A stretch of DNA of 64,000 bases from Pelomonas baiyunensis. GTDB taxonomy: Bacteria > Pseudomonadota > Gammaproteobacteria > Burkholderiales > Burkholderiaceae_C. Shown here piece after piece: positions 1 through 7,899 of this stretch. The position numbers and the translations under genes were made by a program. Each line of letters begins with the position of its first letter. Positions within the stretch are counted from its first letter, which is position 1. The notes under the pieces were generated by a model, which did no database searches, had not been told where the DNA came from, and was given only the letters and a program-made list of their open reading frames with translations. The stretch covers positions 124,001 to 188,000 of the forward strand of contig NZ_JBIGIB010000002.1 of the NCBI RefSeq assembly GCF_043555935.1. The letters run 5' to 3'.

Positions 1-2
1 TG

Positions 3-536
3 CCCGCGCCGGGCGGGTTCTCGGTGCTGCTGGCGGGTTCCGGCATGGTGGAGTACTCGCGGCTGACGCCCGAGGTGCGTGACAAGCTGCTGCACATCAT
101 CGACCTCGTGAAGCCCCGGTTCGACTGGGTGCTGCTGGACACCGGCGCCGGCATTTCGGACGTGGTGCTGTTCGCCATTTCGCTGGCGCAAGACGTGCTG
201 GTGGTGGCCACGCCCGAGCCCACGTCGCTGACGGACGCCTACGCCACCATCAAGGTGCTGGCCACGCAGCAAGAGCGCCGTACGGTGGGCCTGCTGGTGA
301 ACCAGGCCAACCGGGTGGGCGAGGGCAAGCTGATTTGCGGGCAGTTGCAGCAGGTGCTGCAGCGCTTCGTGGGCCCCACGCCGGGCCAAACCTTCAAGCT
401 GGAACTGATGGGCGAGGTGAAGGCCGATGTGGCCGTGCGCCAGGCCGTGCTCAAGCGCCAGCTGATGTTGGAACACTACCCGGGCTGCGATGCGGCCCAG
501 GCGATCAAGGCCTTGGCCTCCAAGATCCTTGGCTGA
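3..536 (+). CDS. flhG: MinD/ParA-family ATPase, FlhG-like (5' end outside window)
   Basis: Only the C-terminal part is present; the frame is open to the left edge, so the start codon and Walker A lysine lie outside. What remains shows the MinD-like Walker B region (VLLDTGAGISD) and the segment EPTSLTDAYATIKVL, typical of FlhG/YlxH, the ATPase that sets flagellar number and position with FlhF at the cell pole. The expected downstream neighbour fliA is absent; a truncated globin gene overlaps the stop codon instead. It could be a non-flagellar MinD paralogue, since no other flagellar gene is visible. Family is secure, FlhG role is inferred. Confidence 0.75.
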   Translation, partial: PAPGGFSVLLAGSGMVEYSRLTPEVRDKLLHIIDLVKPRFDWVLLDTGAGISDVVLFAISLAQDVLVVATPEPTSLTDAYATIKVLATQQERRTVGLLVNQANRVGEGKLICGQLQQVLQRFVGPTPGQTFKLELMGEVKADVAVRQAVLKRQLMLEHYPGCDAAQAIKALASKILG

Positions 537-924
537 CGCACAGCCCACCACGGCGTTCGAGTGGATTGGCGGGGAGCCGCGGGTCCGCGAACTCGTGGAC
601 CGCTTCTATGACCTGATGGATCTGGAGCCGGCGTACGTGCGCTTGCGGGCGGCCCACGGCGCGTCGCTGGAGTCGGCCCGGGACAAGCTCTTCTGGTTCC
701 TGTGCGGCTGGTTGGGCGGCCCGGATCACTACATCAGCCGGTTCGGCCATCCGCGCCTGCGGGCGCGCCACCTGCCGTTTCGCATCGGCATTGCCGAGCG
801 CGACGAGTGGCTGGCCTGCATGGCCCAGGCCATGACCGAGACGGGTGTGGACCCGCAACTGCAAGCGCGACTGGCCGAGTCCTTTGCGGGCACGGCCGAC
901 TGGATGCGCAACGTCGGTGGCTGA
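529..924 (+). CDS. Group II truncated hemoglobin (YjbI/GlbO-like)
   Basis: About 131 residues, the usual size for a single-domain 2-on-2 globin. Fold markers are the B-helix FYDLM, the segment FLCGWLGGP, and RHLPFRIG with the proximal heme histidine, followed by the WLACM helix. Such globins bind O2 or NO and are tied to NO detoxification, oxygen handling or peroxide chemistry in the cytoplasm. I chose the TTG at 529, which overlaps the flhG-like stop (TTGGCTGA); this gives the expected N-terminus, and reading further upstream adds only arginine/proline-rich sequence typical of a wrong frame. The overlap suggests translational coupling. Confidence 0.85.
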   Translation: MADAQPTTAFEWIGGEPRVRELVDRFYDLMDLEPAYVRLRAAHGASLESARDKLFWFLCGWLGGPDHYISRFGHPRLRARHLPFRIGIAERDEWLACMAQAMTETGVDPQLQARLAESFAGTADWMRNVGG

Positions 925-978
925 GGGGCGGGCGGCTCGCCGTTGGGTCTCGCTGCGCCTGACGGCCCCCGTCGCTTC

Positions 979-1359
979 ATGACCGCCGCCTCGGCTTTCG
1001 CCCATGTGTTGGTGGTGGACGACAACACCGATGCCACCGAGGTGCTCGCGCTGCTGATTGAAACCGAGCAGTGCACCGCAGCCACCGCCCGCACCGTGGC
1101 GGAGGCCCGCCAGGCGTGGCGGGCGCAGCGGCCCGACCTGGTGCTGCTGGATGTGCAACTGCCCGACGGCAGTGGGTTGGACTGGCTGGCCGAACTGCAG
1201 GCGGGCGGCGCTCTCAGCGACACCCGGGTGGTGGTGCTGAGTGGCGCGTTGGACACTGCGACTCGAACGCGCGCGCTCGCGTTGGGCGCCGCTGAAACCC
1301 GGCTCAAGCCCTTGGGCCTGGACGAGTTGCAGCAGGTGCTGGGTTCGGTGCGCCGCTGA
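979..1359 (+). CDS. Single-domain response regulator (CheY-like receiver)
   Basis: A 126-residue stand-alone receiver domain. It has the acidic pair in VVDDN, the phospho-acceptor aspartate in LLDVQLPDG, the switch Ser in VLSGA and the conserved Lys in RLKPL. No output domain follows, so it should act through protein contact, as CheY or a phosphorelay intermediate does. The ATG at 979 is preferred over an upstream TTG because it begins just before the first beta strand. No cognate kinase lies in this part of the window; the upstream globin ends 54 nt before the start. Confidence 0.85.
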   Translation: MTAASAFAHVLVVDDNTDATEVLALLIETEQCTAATARTVAEARQAWRAQRPDLVLLDVQLPDGSGLDWLAELQAGGALSDTRVVVLSGALDTATRTRALALGAAETRLKPLGLDELQQVLGSVRR

Positions 1360-1380
1360 CGTCACCGAACCCGGTCAGGC

Positions 1381-2019
1381 TCAGTCGATCCGGAAGGCGA
1401 AGTCCTGCTGGAAGACGGCTTCACCCTGGCATTGGTAACCCGACAGCGCCGTTTCAACCGACCGCTGCAACGCACGCCGGGTCTTGGCGTCCAGTGCACC
1501 TTGTACGGTGCGGAACTCCGTGCCCACGACGCGACCGCCGCGCACGGTGGCCACCACCTGCAACACGGCCTCGCCGGTCCAGTTCACGGCCGGGACTTCG
1601 GGTTGGGGCATCACCGCGCAGACCGCGCCCGCCGCGCGGATTTGCGGTGGGTGGGTGACGGCGGGCGGCGTGTCGACACGTGGTGTGCCGGGCGTGCTGG
1701 GAACCGTGGCGTCTGGGCGCAGGGGCGCGGTGCGAAGCGGCGGGGCGTCGGTCGTCGCTTCCACGACGACATCAGGTACCGGAATCTGAATGACGTTCGG
1801 CTGGCTGAACCGCGGCTGCTCGGCTTGCAGCGGCTCGACGGGCGGCTTGGGCAGCGGCAGGTCGGGCGGCAGCGGCTTGAACTCGGTGGGCTGGTGCGCA
1901 CGGGGCGGCGTTTTCATGAGCCCGGCACTCAGGGCATACAAGGCTGCGAGATGCAGGGCCACCACCAAGCCGATGCCCACATAGCGGGCGGGGGACGGGG
2001 CATGACGGGACAGGTTCAT
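1381..2019 (-). CDS. TonB-like energy-transducer protein
   Basis: 212 residues with the TonB plan: a short cytoplasmic N-terminus, one membrane helix at about 13-34, a proline-rich periplasmic linker (about 37-125, with PLPPDLPLPKPP), and a C-terminal domain with VNWTGEAVLQVVATV and a conserved-looking 'TRRALQRSV' helix. TonB proteins pass proton-motive energy from ExbB/ExbD to outer-membrane receptors. No exbB, exbD or receptor gene is adjacent, so this is probably an accessory or orphan TonB-like protein. Two cysteines in the C-terminal half (in VCAVM and YQCQG) could form a disulfide. Confidence 0.75.
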   Translation of the reverse strand: MNLSRHAPSPARYVGIGLVVALHLAALYALSAGLMKTPPRAHQPTEFKPLPPDLPLPKPPVEPLQAEQPRFSQPNVIQIPVPDVVVEATTDAPPLRTAPLRPDATVPSTPGTPRVDTPPAVTHPPQIRAAGAVCAVMPQPEVPAVNWTGEAVLQVVATVRGGRVVGTEFRTVQGALDAKTRRALQRSVETALSGYQCQGEAVFQQDFAFRID

Positions 2020-2184
2020 GGGCGCTCCTTGGGTGGGCTGAGGGAAACCTGATGTCGCGCAGTGACGCGTTGACCCCAGGCTACCGCAGGCCTGTCAGCG
2101 CAAAGGTCGCATTTGTTGCGGCCGTTGGGGTGCGTGGCGGTGCAGCGACGCCGGCACCATTCCCGCGCCAGCGTCAGCCGGATG

Positions 2185-2829
2185 TCAGGCCGTGCCGGTC
2201 AGCAGCACGATCAGGGCGCCCGCGCCGCCATCGCTGGCGCGGGCCTGCACAAAGGCCAGCACTTCGTTCTTTTGCACGAGCCAGCGGCGCACGCGGCCTT
2301 TGAGCACGGGCTCGCGGCCCGGCGACCCATGCCCCTTGCCGTGCACCACGCGCACGCAGCGCAGGCCGCGGCGTGCGCTGTCGTGGATGAACTGGCTCAT
2401 GGCTTCTCGGGCGGCGTCTCGGCGCAGGCCGTGCAAGTCCAATTGAGCCTGCAAGGCCCAATGGCCCCGACGCAGCTTGCGCACCACCTCCAGCGAGATG
2501 CCCTCGCGGCGGAAGCTCAGCGTCTCGTCGGTGTCGAGCAGGGTGTCGATGTCGATGTCATCGGACAAGGCCTGCAGCAGCACTGCGCGCTCATCCGCCT
2601 CGCGTTGGCGCGGCTCAGGTTCCGGGCGCGGGACTTCATGCAGCACGCGGTCGGCCTGACGCAACGGCGTGACCGGGCCCACCGTCAGCTCGAACACCCG
2701 GCGCTCCTGCTCGGCCAGCCGGGCCGCTGCCGCGCGCCGCTCGCGCTCCATCTCGGCCGCCACGCGGGCGGCCTGCAGTTCGCGCGCCAGTGGCTTGAGG
2801 TCGGCAAAGCTGCGCGCCGTCTTGCTCAC
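2185..2829 (-). CDS. Smr/MutS2-type domain protein
   Basis: 214 residues. The C-terminal Smr domain is clear: LDLHG at about 130-134 and the HGKGHGS signature near 163-169. The first half is charged and helical (residues about 15-45). Stand-alone Smr proteins are nucleases acting on RNA or branched DNA; in Escherichia coli SmrB cleaves mRNA at collided ribosomes. The GTG start at 2829 overlaps the radC stop (GTGA), so the two are translationally coupled. The frame stays open far upstream, antisense-like through radC, but that extension has no recognisable fold and was discarded. Confidence 0.88.
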   Translation of the reverse strand: MSKTARSFADLKPLARELQAARVAAEMERERRAAAARLAEQERRVFELTVGPVTPLRQADRVLHEVPRPEPEPRQREADERAVLLQALSDDIDIDTLLDTDETLSFRREGISLEVVRKLRRGHWALQAQLDLHGLRRDAAREAMSQFIHDSARRGLRCVRVVHGKGHGSPGREPVLKGRVRRWLVQKNEVLAFVQARASDGGAGALIVLLTGTA

Positions 2830-3500
2830 AGCAGCCCTCGCTCGGCAAATGACACCACCTCGTGGGCGCCCACCACGAGGTGGTCCACCACCTTCACGTC
2901 CACCAGGGCCAACGCCTGGCTCAGGTGGCGGGTCAACATTTCGTCGGCATGCGACGGCTCGGCATGGCCGCTGGGGTGGTTGTGGGCCAGCACCACGGCG
3001 CCGGCACCCAGGGCCAGCGCGCGTTTGACCACCTCGCGCGGATGCACGGTGGTGGAGGTGAGGCTGCCCTGAAACAGGGTTTCCAGCGCGATGAGCTTGA
3101 GCTGCGCGTCCAGGAACAGCACGGCAAACACCTCGTGGCCCAGGCGCCCGAGGTGCAGGCGCACGTAGGTTTTCACGCTCTGCACATCGGCCATGGCGGG
3201 CTTCTCGGCCAGGCGCTGGTCCAGCGAGCGGCGTGCAATCTCCAGCACGGCGGCAATTTCCGCCCGTTTGGCCGGGCCCAGGCCCTTCACCTGTGCAAGG
3301 TCTTGCACATCCGCCGCCAGCAAGCCAGCCCAGCCACCGAAGCGGTCCAGCAGCGATTGCGCCAATTGCAGCACCGGGTGACCCTGGATGCCGGTGCGCA
3401 GCAACAGGGCCAGCAACTCGGCGTCCGCCAGCGCCTGCGGGCCGCGGGCGAGCAGCTTCTCGCGCGGCCGGGCGTCCGGGGGCAGGTGGGTCAGCGGCAT
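2826..3500 (-). CDS. radC: RadC family JAMM/MPN+ domain protein
   Basis: 224 residues, normal for the family. An N-terminal helix-hairpin-helix-like region (VKGLGPAKRAEI, about 71-82) precedes a JAB/MPN domain with zinc ligands H173 and H175 in HNHPSG and D186 in SHAD, all intact. RadC proteins were once linked to DNA repair; the molecular function remains unsettled. It is first of a radC-smr pair on the minus strand and starts only 40 bp from the divergent fkpB gene. Confidence 0.93.
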   Translation of the reverse strand: MPLTHLPPDARPREKLLARGPQALADAELLALLLRTGIQGHPVLQLAQSLLDRFGGWAGLLAADVQDLAQVKGLGPAKRAEIAAVLEIARRSLDQRLAEKPAMADVQSVKTYVRLHLGRLGHEVFAVLFLDAQLKLIALETLFQGSLTSTTVHPREVVKRALALGAGAVVLAHNHPSGHAEPSHADEMLTRHLSQALALVDVKVVDHLVVGAHEVVSFAERGLL

Positions 3501-3505
3501 AAAAT
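3500..3505 (+). promoter_or_regulatory. Candidate -10 box for fkpB-ispH
   Basis: TAAAAT stands out in GC-rich sequence, overlaps the first base of the divergent radC start codon, and would start fkpB transcripts near 3512, leaving a leader of about 29 nt. A matching -35 is not obvious. Inference from sequence only. Confidence 0.4.
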
Positions 3506-3540
3506 CGGCAGTCTAGCCAAGCGCTCCTTGCCCCTCTCGA

Positions 3541-3984
3541 ATGAACCCCATCCAGGCCGGCTCTTTCCTCACGCTGCATTACCGGCTCTCAGGCCCGGAC
3601 GGTGCCGACATCGTCAACACCTTCAACGACAAGCCGGCGACGCTGTCGCTGGGCGCCGGGCAGCTGTCGCCCGCCATTGAAAAGCGCCTCGTCGGTTTGC
3701 CGGAAGGCGCGCGGGAGCGCTTCGAGCTGGCACCGGGTGAGGCCTTTGGTGACCGCAATCCCGAGTTGCTTCAGTGGGTGAAACTGTCGCTGCTGCGGCA
3801 GCTGGGCGATCCGGACGAGGCCTACAACGTTGGCGACGTGGTGCAGTTTCCTGGCCCGGACGGGCAGGGCGGCTACGCCGGCGTGGTGCGTGAAATGGGA
3901 GATTCCGCGCTGCTGTTCGACTTCAACCACCCGCTCGCTGGCCAGCCGGTCAGCTTCGAGGTGCACGTGATCGGGGTGCTGTGA
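3541..3984 (+). CDS. fkpB: FKBP-type peptidyl-prolyl cis-trans isomerase, SlpA/FkpB type
   Basis: 147 residues, the size of E. coli FkpB/SlpA. The short FKBP core is interrupted by an IF (insert-in-flap) chaperone domain, as expected for SlyD/SlpA relatives: LTLHYRLSG, LSPAIEKRLVGL, the flap GEAFGDRNPELLQ, the insert, then FDFNHPLAGQPVSFEV. It catalyses proline isomerisation and chaperones folding proteins in the cytoplasm. It lacks the histidine-rich tail of SlyD. The gene overlaps ispH by one base (TGATG), the same gene pair as in E. coli. Confidence 0.92.
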   Translation: MNPIQAGSFLTLHYRLSGPDGADIVNTFNDKPATLSLGAGQLSPAIEKRLVGLPEGARERFELAPGEAFGDRNPELLQWVKLSLLRQLGDPDEAYNVGDVVQFPGPDGQGGYAGVVREMGDSALLFDFNHPLAGQPVSFEVHVIGVL

Positions 3985-4961
3985 TGACCGACGCCGTGAA
4001 CCTGCAAGAGGTGCTGCTGGCCGAGCCGCGGGGGTTCTGCGCGGGCGTGGACCGGGCCATCGAAATCGTCGAGCGGGCCCTGGTCAAGTTCGGTGCGCCC
4101 ATCTACGTGCGCCACGAAATCGTGCACAACACCTATGTGGTGAACGACCTGAAGTCGCGCGGCGCGATCTTCATCGAGGACCTGGCCGAGGTGCCGCCCG
4201 GCGCGACGCTGGTGTTCAGCGCCCACGGGGTGAGCCAGGAAGTGCGCCGCGAGGCGGCGGCCCGCGGCTTTCAGGTGTTCGATGCCACCTGCCCGCTGGT
4301 CACCAAGGTGCACGTGGAAGTGGCCAAGCTGCACCGCGAGGGCTTCGAGTTCATCATGATCGGCCACAAGGGCCACCCTGAGGTGGAAGGCACCATGGGT
4401 CAGCTGTCCGACGGCATCTACCTCGTCGAAGAGGTGCAGGATGTGGCCCAGGTGCAGGTGAAGAACCCTGCCAAGCTGGCCGTGGTGACGCAAACCACGC
4501 TGAGCGTGGACGATGCGGCCGAGATCCTGGCCGAGGTGAAGCGCGTGTTCCCGCAGGTGCGCGAGCCCAAAAAGCAAGACATCTGCTACGCCACGCAGAA
4601 CCGGCAAGACGCCGTGAAGGTGCTGGCGCCGCAGGTGGATGTGGTCATTGTGGTGGGCAGCCCCACCAGCTCCAACAGCAACCGGTTGCGTGAACTGGCC
4701 GAGCGGCTGGGCACGCCGGGCTACATGGTGGACGCCGCGGAAGACCTGCAGCCCGCGTGGCTGGAAGGCCGGCCACGCGTGGGCCTGACGGCGGGCGCCT
4801 CGGCTCCCGATGTGCTGGTGCAGGCCGTCATCGAGCGCCTGCGTGAATTCGGTGCCACCACGGTGCGCAGCCTCCCCGGCGTGGAAGAGCATGTGCGCTT
4901 CCCCCTGCCATTCGGGCTGGGCGACAAATCCATGGCCGAGGTGAGCGCCTCCCGATCTTGA
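3984..4961 (+). CDS. ispH: 4-hydroxy-3-methylbut-2-enyl diphosphate reductase
   Basis: 325 residues. It carries the three cysteines that hold the [4Fe-4S] cluster: C19 in RGFCAG, C103 in DATCPLV and C201 in DICYATQNR, plus the substrate-binding histidines in HEIVHNT and SAHGVS. IspH is the last step of the MEP isoprenoid pathway and makes IPP and DMAPP. The ATG at 3984 shares a base with the fkpB stop; a GTG one codon earlier is possible. The GC-rich stem at 4984-5007 probably ends the transcript. Confidence 0.97.
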   Translation: MTDAVNLQEVLLAEPRGFCAGVDRAIEIVERALVKFGAPIYVRHEIVHNTYVVNDLKSRGAIFIEDLAEVPPGATLVFSAHGVSQEVRREAAARGFQVFDATCPLVTKVHVEVAKLHREGFEFIMIGHKGHPEVEGTMGQLSDGIYLVEEVQDVAQVQVKNPAKLAVVTQTTLSVDDAAEILAEVKRVFPQVREPKKQDICYATQNRQDAVKVLAPQVDVVIVVGSPTSSNSNRLRELAERLGTPGYMVDAAEDLQPAWLEGRPRVGLTAGASAPDVLVQAVIERLREFGATTVRSLPGVEEHVRFPLPFGLGDKSMAEVSASRS

Positions 4962-4983
4962 CGCCGCGTGCTGTGCACCGGGC

Positions 4984-5007
4984 GGCGCCCTGAATCGGCG
5001 CCGTTTT
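4984..5007 (+). terminator. Candidate terminator after ispH
   Basis: GGCGCC, a 7-nt loop (CTGAATC), GGCGCC, then G and four T. The stem is short but very strong and sits between ispH and serS. Confidence 0.5.
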
Positions 5008-5034
5008 CCTGTCCGAATTTCCTAGGTACCCGAC

Positions 5035-6330
5035 ATGCTCGACATCACCCAACTGCGCAAGGACCTCGACGTCGTCATCGAGCGTCTGAACGCGCGCAAA
5101 TCGCCCCAGCCGTATCTGGATGTGGAGGCCTTCAAGTCGCTCGAAGCTGAGCGCAAGGCCGTGCAGACCCGCACGGAAGAACTGCAGGCGCGTCGCAACG
5201 CGCTGTCCAAGCAAATTGGCATGGCCAAGGGCAAGGGCGAAGACGCCTCGGCATTGATGGCCGAAGTCAACGGCATCGCAGATGAACTGAAGGCGGGCGC
5301 TGAACGCCTGGACGCGATTCAGCACGAGTTGAACCAACTGCTCATGGGCGTGCCCAACCTGCCCGACGCCAGCGTGCCGGCCGGCGTGGATGAATCCGGC
5401 AACGTGGAAGTGCGCCGCTGGGGCACGCCCCGTACCTTCGACTTCCCCGTGCGCGACCACGTGGACCTGGGTGCCCCGCTGGGCCTGGACTTCGAAACCG
5501 GCGCCAAGCTGTCGGGCTCGCGCTTCACGTTCCTGAAGGGCTCCGTCGCGCGCTTGCACCGCGCACTGGCGCAGTTCATGCTCGACGTGCAAACCACCGA
5601 GCACGGCTACACCGAGTGCTACACGCCCTACATCGTCAACCGCGAGATCCTCGAAGGCACGGGCCAACTGCCCAAGTTCAAGGAGGACATGTTCTGGGTG
5701 CTGCGCGGCGGAGACTCGGAACACCCGGAGCAGTACCTGATCTCCACGTCGGAAATCTCGCTGACCAACACCGTGCGCGAAAGCGTGCTGAAGGCTGAGG
5801 AGCTGCCCGTCAAGCTCACGGCGCACAGCCCCTGCTTCCGCTCGGAAGCCGGTTCGGCCGGGCGCGACACCCGCGGCCTGATCCGCCAGCATCAGTTCGA
5901 CAAGGTGGAAATGGTGCGCATCGAGCACCCCGACCACAGCATGGCCGCCCTGGAAGAGATGACCGGCCACGCTGAAGCCATCTTGCAAAAGCTCGGCCTG
6001 CCGTACCGCACGGTGCTGCTGTGCAGCGGCGACATGGGCTTTGGCTCCACCAAGACCTACGACCTGGAGGTCTGGGTGCCGGCGCAGAACACCTTCCGCG
6101 AGATCAGCTCCTGCTCGAACATGGGCGCCTTCCAGGCCCGCCGCATGCAGGCGCGCTTCAAGAACGCGCAGGGCAAGAACGAACTGGTCCACACCCTGAA
6201 CGGCTCCGGCTTGGCCGTGGGACGCACCCTGGTGGCGGTGCTTGAGAACTACCAGAACGCCGACGGCAGCATCACCGTGCCCGAGGCGCTGCGCCCCTAC
6301 ATGGGCGGCGTCGAGGTGCTGCGCGCATGA
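5035..6330 (+). CDS. serS: Seryl-tRNA synthetase
   Basis: 431 residues, full length. An N-terminal antiparallel coiled-coil arm (about 1-105, with LRKDLDVVIERLNARKS) binds the long variable arm of tRNA-Ser. The class II catalytic core shows motif 2 (PCFRSEAGSAGRDTRG) and motif 3 (GSGLAVGRTLVAVLEN). It charges tRNA-Ser with serine and also provides Ser-tRNA for selenocysteine systems. Its substrate tRNA-Ser(CGA) lies 57 bp downstream with its own promoter. Confidence 0.98.
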   Translation: MLDITQLRKDLDVVIERLNARKSPQPYLDVEAFKSLEAERKAVQTRTEELQARRNALSKQIGMAKGKGEDASALMAEVNGIADELKAGAERLDAIQHELNQLLMGVPNLPDASVPAGVDESGNVEVRRWGTPRTFDFPVRDHVDLGAPLGLDFETGAKLSGSRFTFLKGSVARLHRALAQFMLDVQTTEHGYTECYTPYIVNREILEGTGQLPKFKEDMFWVLRGGDSEHPEQYLISTSEISLTNTVRESVLKAEELPVKLTAHSPCFRSEAGSAGRDTRGLIRQHQFDKVEMVRIEHPDHSMAALEEMTGHAEAILQKLGLPYRTVLLCSGDMGFGSTKTYDLEVWVPAQNTFREISSCSNMGAFQARRMQARFKNAQGKNELVHTLNGSGLAVGRTLVAVLENYQNADGSITVPEALRPYMGGVEVLRA

Positions 6331-6334
6331 TTCT

Positions 6335-6362
6335 TTGCGTGGGCGAAAATTCTGCTTATAAT
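6335..6362 (+). promoter_or_regulatory. Sigma-70 promoter of tRNA-Ser
   Basis: A -35 like TTGCGT (6335-6340), a 16-nt spacer and a perfect TATAAT (6357-6362). Transcription would start near 6369, about 19 nt before the mature tRNA. This is the best consensus promoter seen in the window. Confidence 0.75.
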
Positions 6363-6387
6363 GGCAGGCTTCGCTCACACCGAATCA

Positions 6388-6478
<91 letters not shown>

Positions 6479-6502
6479 ATTGCCTTGCTCAGCAAGGACC
6501 TG

Positions 6503-6535
6503 AAAGCCCGCCTTGTGCGGGCTTTCTTGTTTTTG
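6503..6535 (+). terminator. Rho-independent terminator of tRNA-Ser
   Basis: A perfect 9-bp stem AAAGCCCGC/GCGGGCTTT with loop CTTGT, followed by the T-rich run CTTGTTTTT. Confidence 0.85.
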
Positions 6536-6654
6536 GCGCGCTGCTGATTGAGCTAGCCCAGGTGGGCGGTGAATCGCGCGGCCTGAGCGAAGCGGTGGCG
6601 CAGAGGCCGGCGTGACCGTGGCCACGAGGCGACGCCTGGGTGCGGCCCTGACAA

Positions 6655-6885
6655 TCAGCTCAGTCGATGCTTCTTGGACCGGTTGTCGGCCTCGAGTTGG
6701 TCCGCGACGTGCCGGAGGATTTGCGGCAGTGCCATGCAGAACTCCGGTGAGCCCATGGCCGAGAACCCATTGCCGAACATGCCGTCGTGCACCACCACGA
6801 CCGTGCCATTCGCTTCGGCTTTGGCATGCACTTCGTTGCACAGGTCGCTGTATTTGCCGGGTTTTGAGGTCATGGTCGCTCGCAT
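6655..6885 (-). CDS. Hypothetical small protein (76 aa)
   Basis: I do not recognise this protein. It has no signal peptide or membrane helix, and has the look of a real sequence: a mixed alpha/beta string TVVVVHDGMFGNGFSAMG followed by a helix (LPQILRHVADQLEAD) and a basic tail. An internal ATG 12 nt downstream (MTSKPGKYSD) could be the true start. It stands alone between tRNA-Ser and a LuxR-type regulator gene that is also on the minus strand and upstream of it, separated by a terminator. Confidence 0.55.
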   Translation of the reverse strand: MRATMTSKPGKYSDLCNEVHAKAEANGTVVVVHDGMFGNGFSAMGSPEFCMALPQILRHVADQLEADNRSKKHRLS

Positions 6886-6990
6886 GGTGTCCTTCGTTGG
6901 GTGCTGCGCAGCGTAGCGGATGGCTGGCTCATCAGATGAGCTAGTTGCGTGTGCTGGCGTCGAGGCTGCCGCACCATGGTGACGCTGAAC

Positions 6991-7027
6991 AAAGAAAAAA
7001 GGCCGCGGCGGGTGCCGAGGCCTTTTC
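6991..7027 (-). terminator. Terminator of the LuxR-type regulator gene
   Basis: Read on the minus strand: AAAAGGCC, a GC-rich inner hairpin, then GGCCTTTTTTCTTTG. It lies 26 bp beyond the regulator stop codon. The stem flanked by A-rich and T-rich tracts could act in both directions. Confidence 0.75.
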
Positions 7028-7053
7028 GAGGTGGGGCGGTTTGGGGCTTGGCG

Positions 7054-7797
7054 TCAGACCAGGCCTTGCTTGGAGGCCAGCACCGCCGCTTCTGCGCGGC
7101 TCGAGACGTTGAGCTTCTTGTAGATGCTCTTGATGTGGTCGTTCACCGTGAACCACTTGATGCCCATCAGGTTGGCGATTTCCTTGATGGTGAAGCCCTT
7201 GCTCAGGTAGGTCAGGACTTCGCTTTCGCGGGGCGTCAGGCGCTCCCACTCGGGAGTCGGGTCCAGCGCCACGTTGCGGCTGCTGGAGAAGGGCGCTTGT
7301 GCCGTGGACAGACTGCCGAAGCCTGAGTTCAGCGGCATGTTGCCGCTCTCACCCGAGGCCGGGCGGAAGTGGGCGAGCAAGCGGCGGGCGATGGCCGGCG
7401 ACAGCGGCGGCTGACCGCGCACGATGCGCTGCAGTTCTTCCACCAGCACTTCGAAGCGGTCTTCCTTGAGCAGGTAGCCGTCGGCGCCGCATTGCAGCGC
7501 GGGGAAGAGGTGGTCGTCGTCCGAGTAGAGCGTGGTGACGATCTTGATGGCGGTCGAGCCGTTCAGTTCCGTCAGGAACTCCATGCCGTTGCCGTCGGGC
7601 AGCTCCAGGTCGACCAGGATCAGCTTGAAGCCGACCTCGCCCGCGCTGTTGGTGTGCTTGCCCACCTGGCGCCGCGCGTTTTCGAGGTCACCGACCTCGG
7701 TGATTTCCATCGCGTCGCTGAAGCTCTCGCGCACCACGCGGCACAGGAAGCTGCGGGCGACGGGGTTGTCTTCGATGATCAGGACTTTGACGGTCAT
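7054..7797 (-). CDS. NarL/LuxR-type response regulator
   Basis: 247 residues. The receiver domain (about 1-130) has acidic residues in IIEDN, phospho-acceptor D63 in LVDLELPDG and Lys in YLLKED. A flexible serine-rich linker (about 145-180) leads to a LuxR-type helix-turn-helix (about 186-245: LTPRESEVLTYLSKGFTIKEIA, with KWFTVNDHIKSIYKKL as the recognition region). It is a DNA-binding transcription factor. No histidine kinase is adjacent, so the partner and targets are unknown. A TACATT -10-like box lies upstream on the minus strand. Confidence 0.9.
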   Translation of the reverse strand: MTVKVLIIEDNPVARSFLCRVVRESFSDAMEITEVGDLENARRQVGKHTNSAGEVGFKLILVDLELPDGNGMEFLTELNGSTAIKIVTTLYSDDDHLFPALQCGADGYLLKEDRFEVLVEELQRIVRGQPPLSPAIARRLLAHFRPASGESGNMPLNSGFGSLSTAQAPFSSSRNVALDPTPEWERLTPRESEVLTYLSKGFTIKEIANLMGIKWFTVNDHIKSIYKKLNVSSRAEAAVLASKQGLV

Positions 7798-7899
7798 GGC
7801 GCGGGTCTGGCGGCGGCGGGAAATCCAACAGAGGAATGTAGCGCACGCCCCCTGGAAAACCCGTTGTCAGGCGGCGGCGCCTCGCCCCCGTTTCAGGCT

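Noticed and set aside
2830..3579. N-terminal extension of the Smr gene through radC
   Set aside because: The extension is Arg/Gly/Pro-rich with no fold; the GTG at 2829 overlapping the radC stop gives a normal Smr protein.
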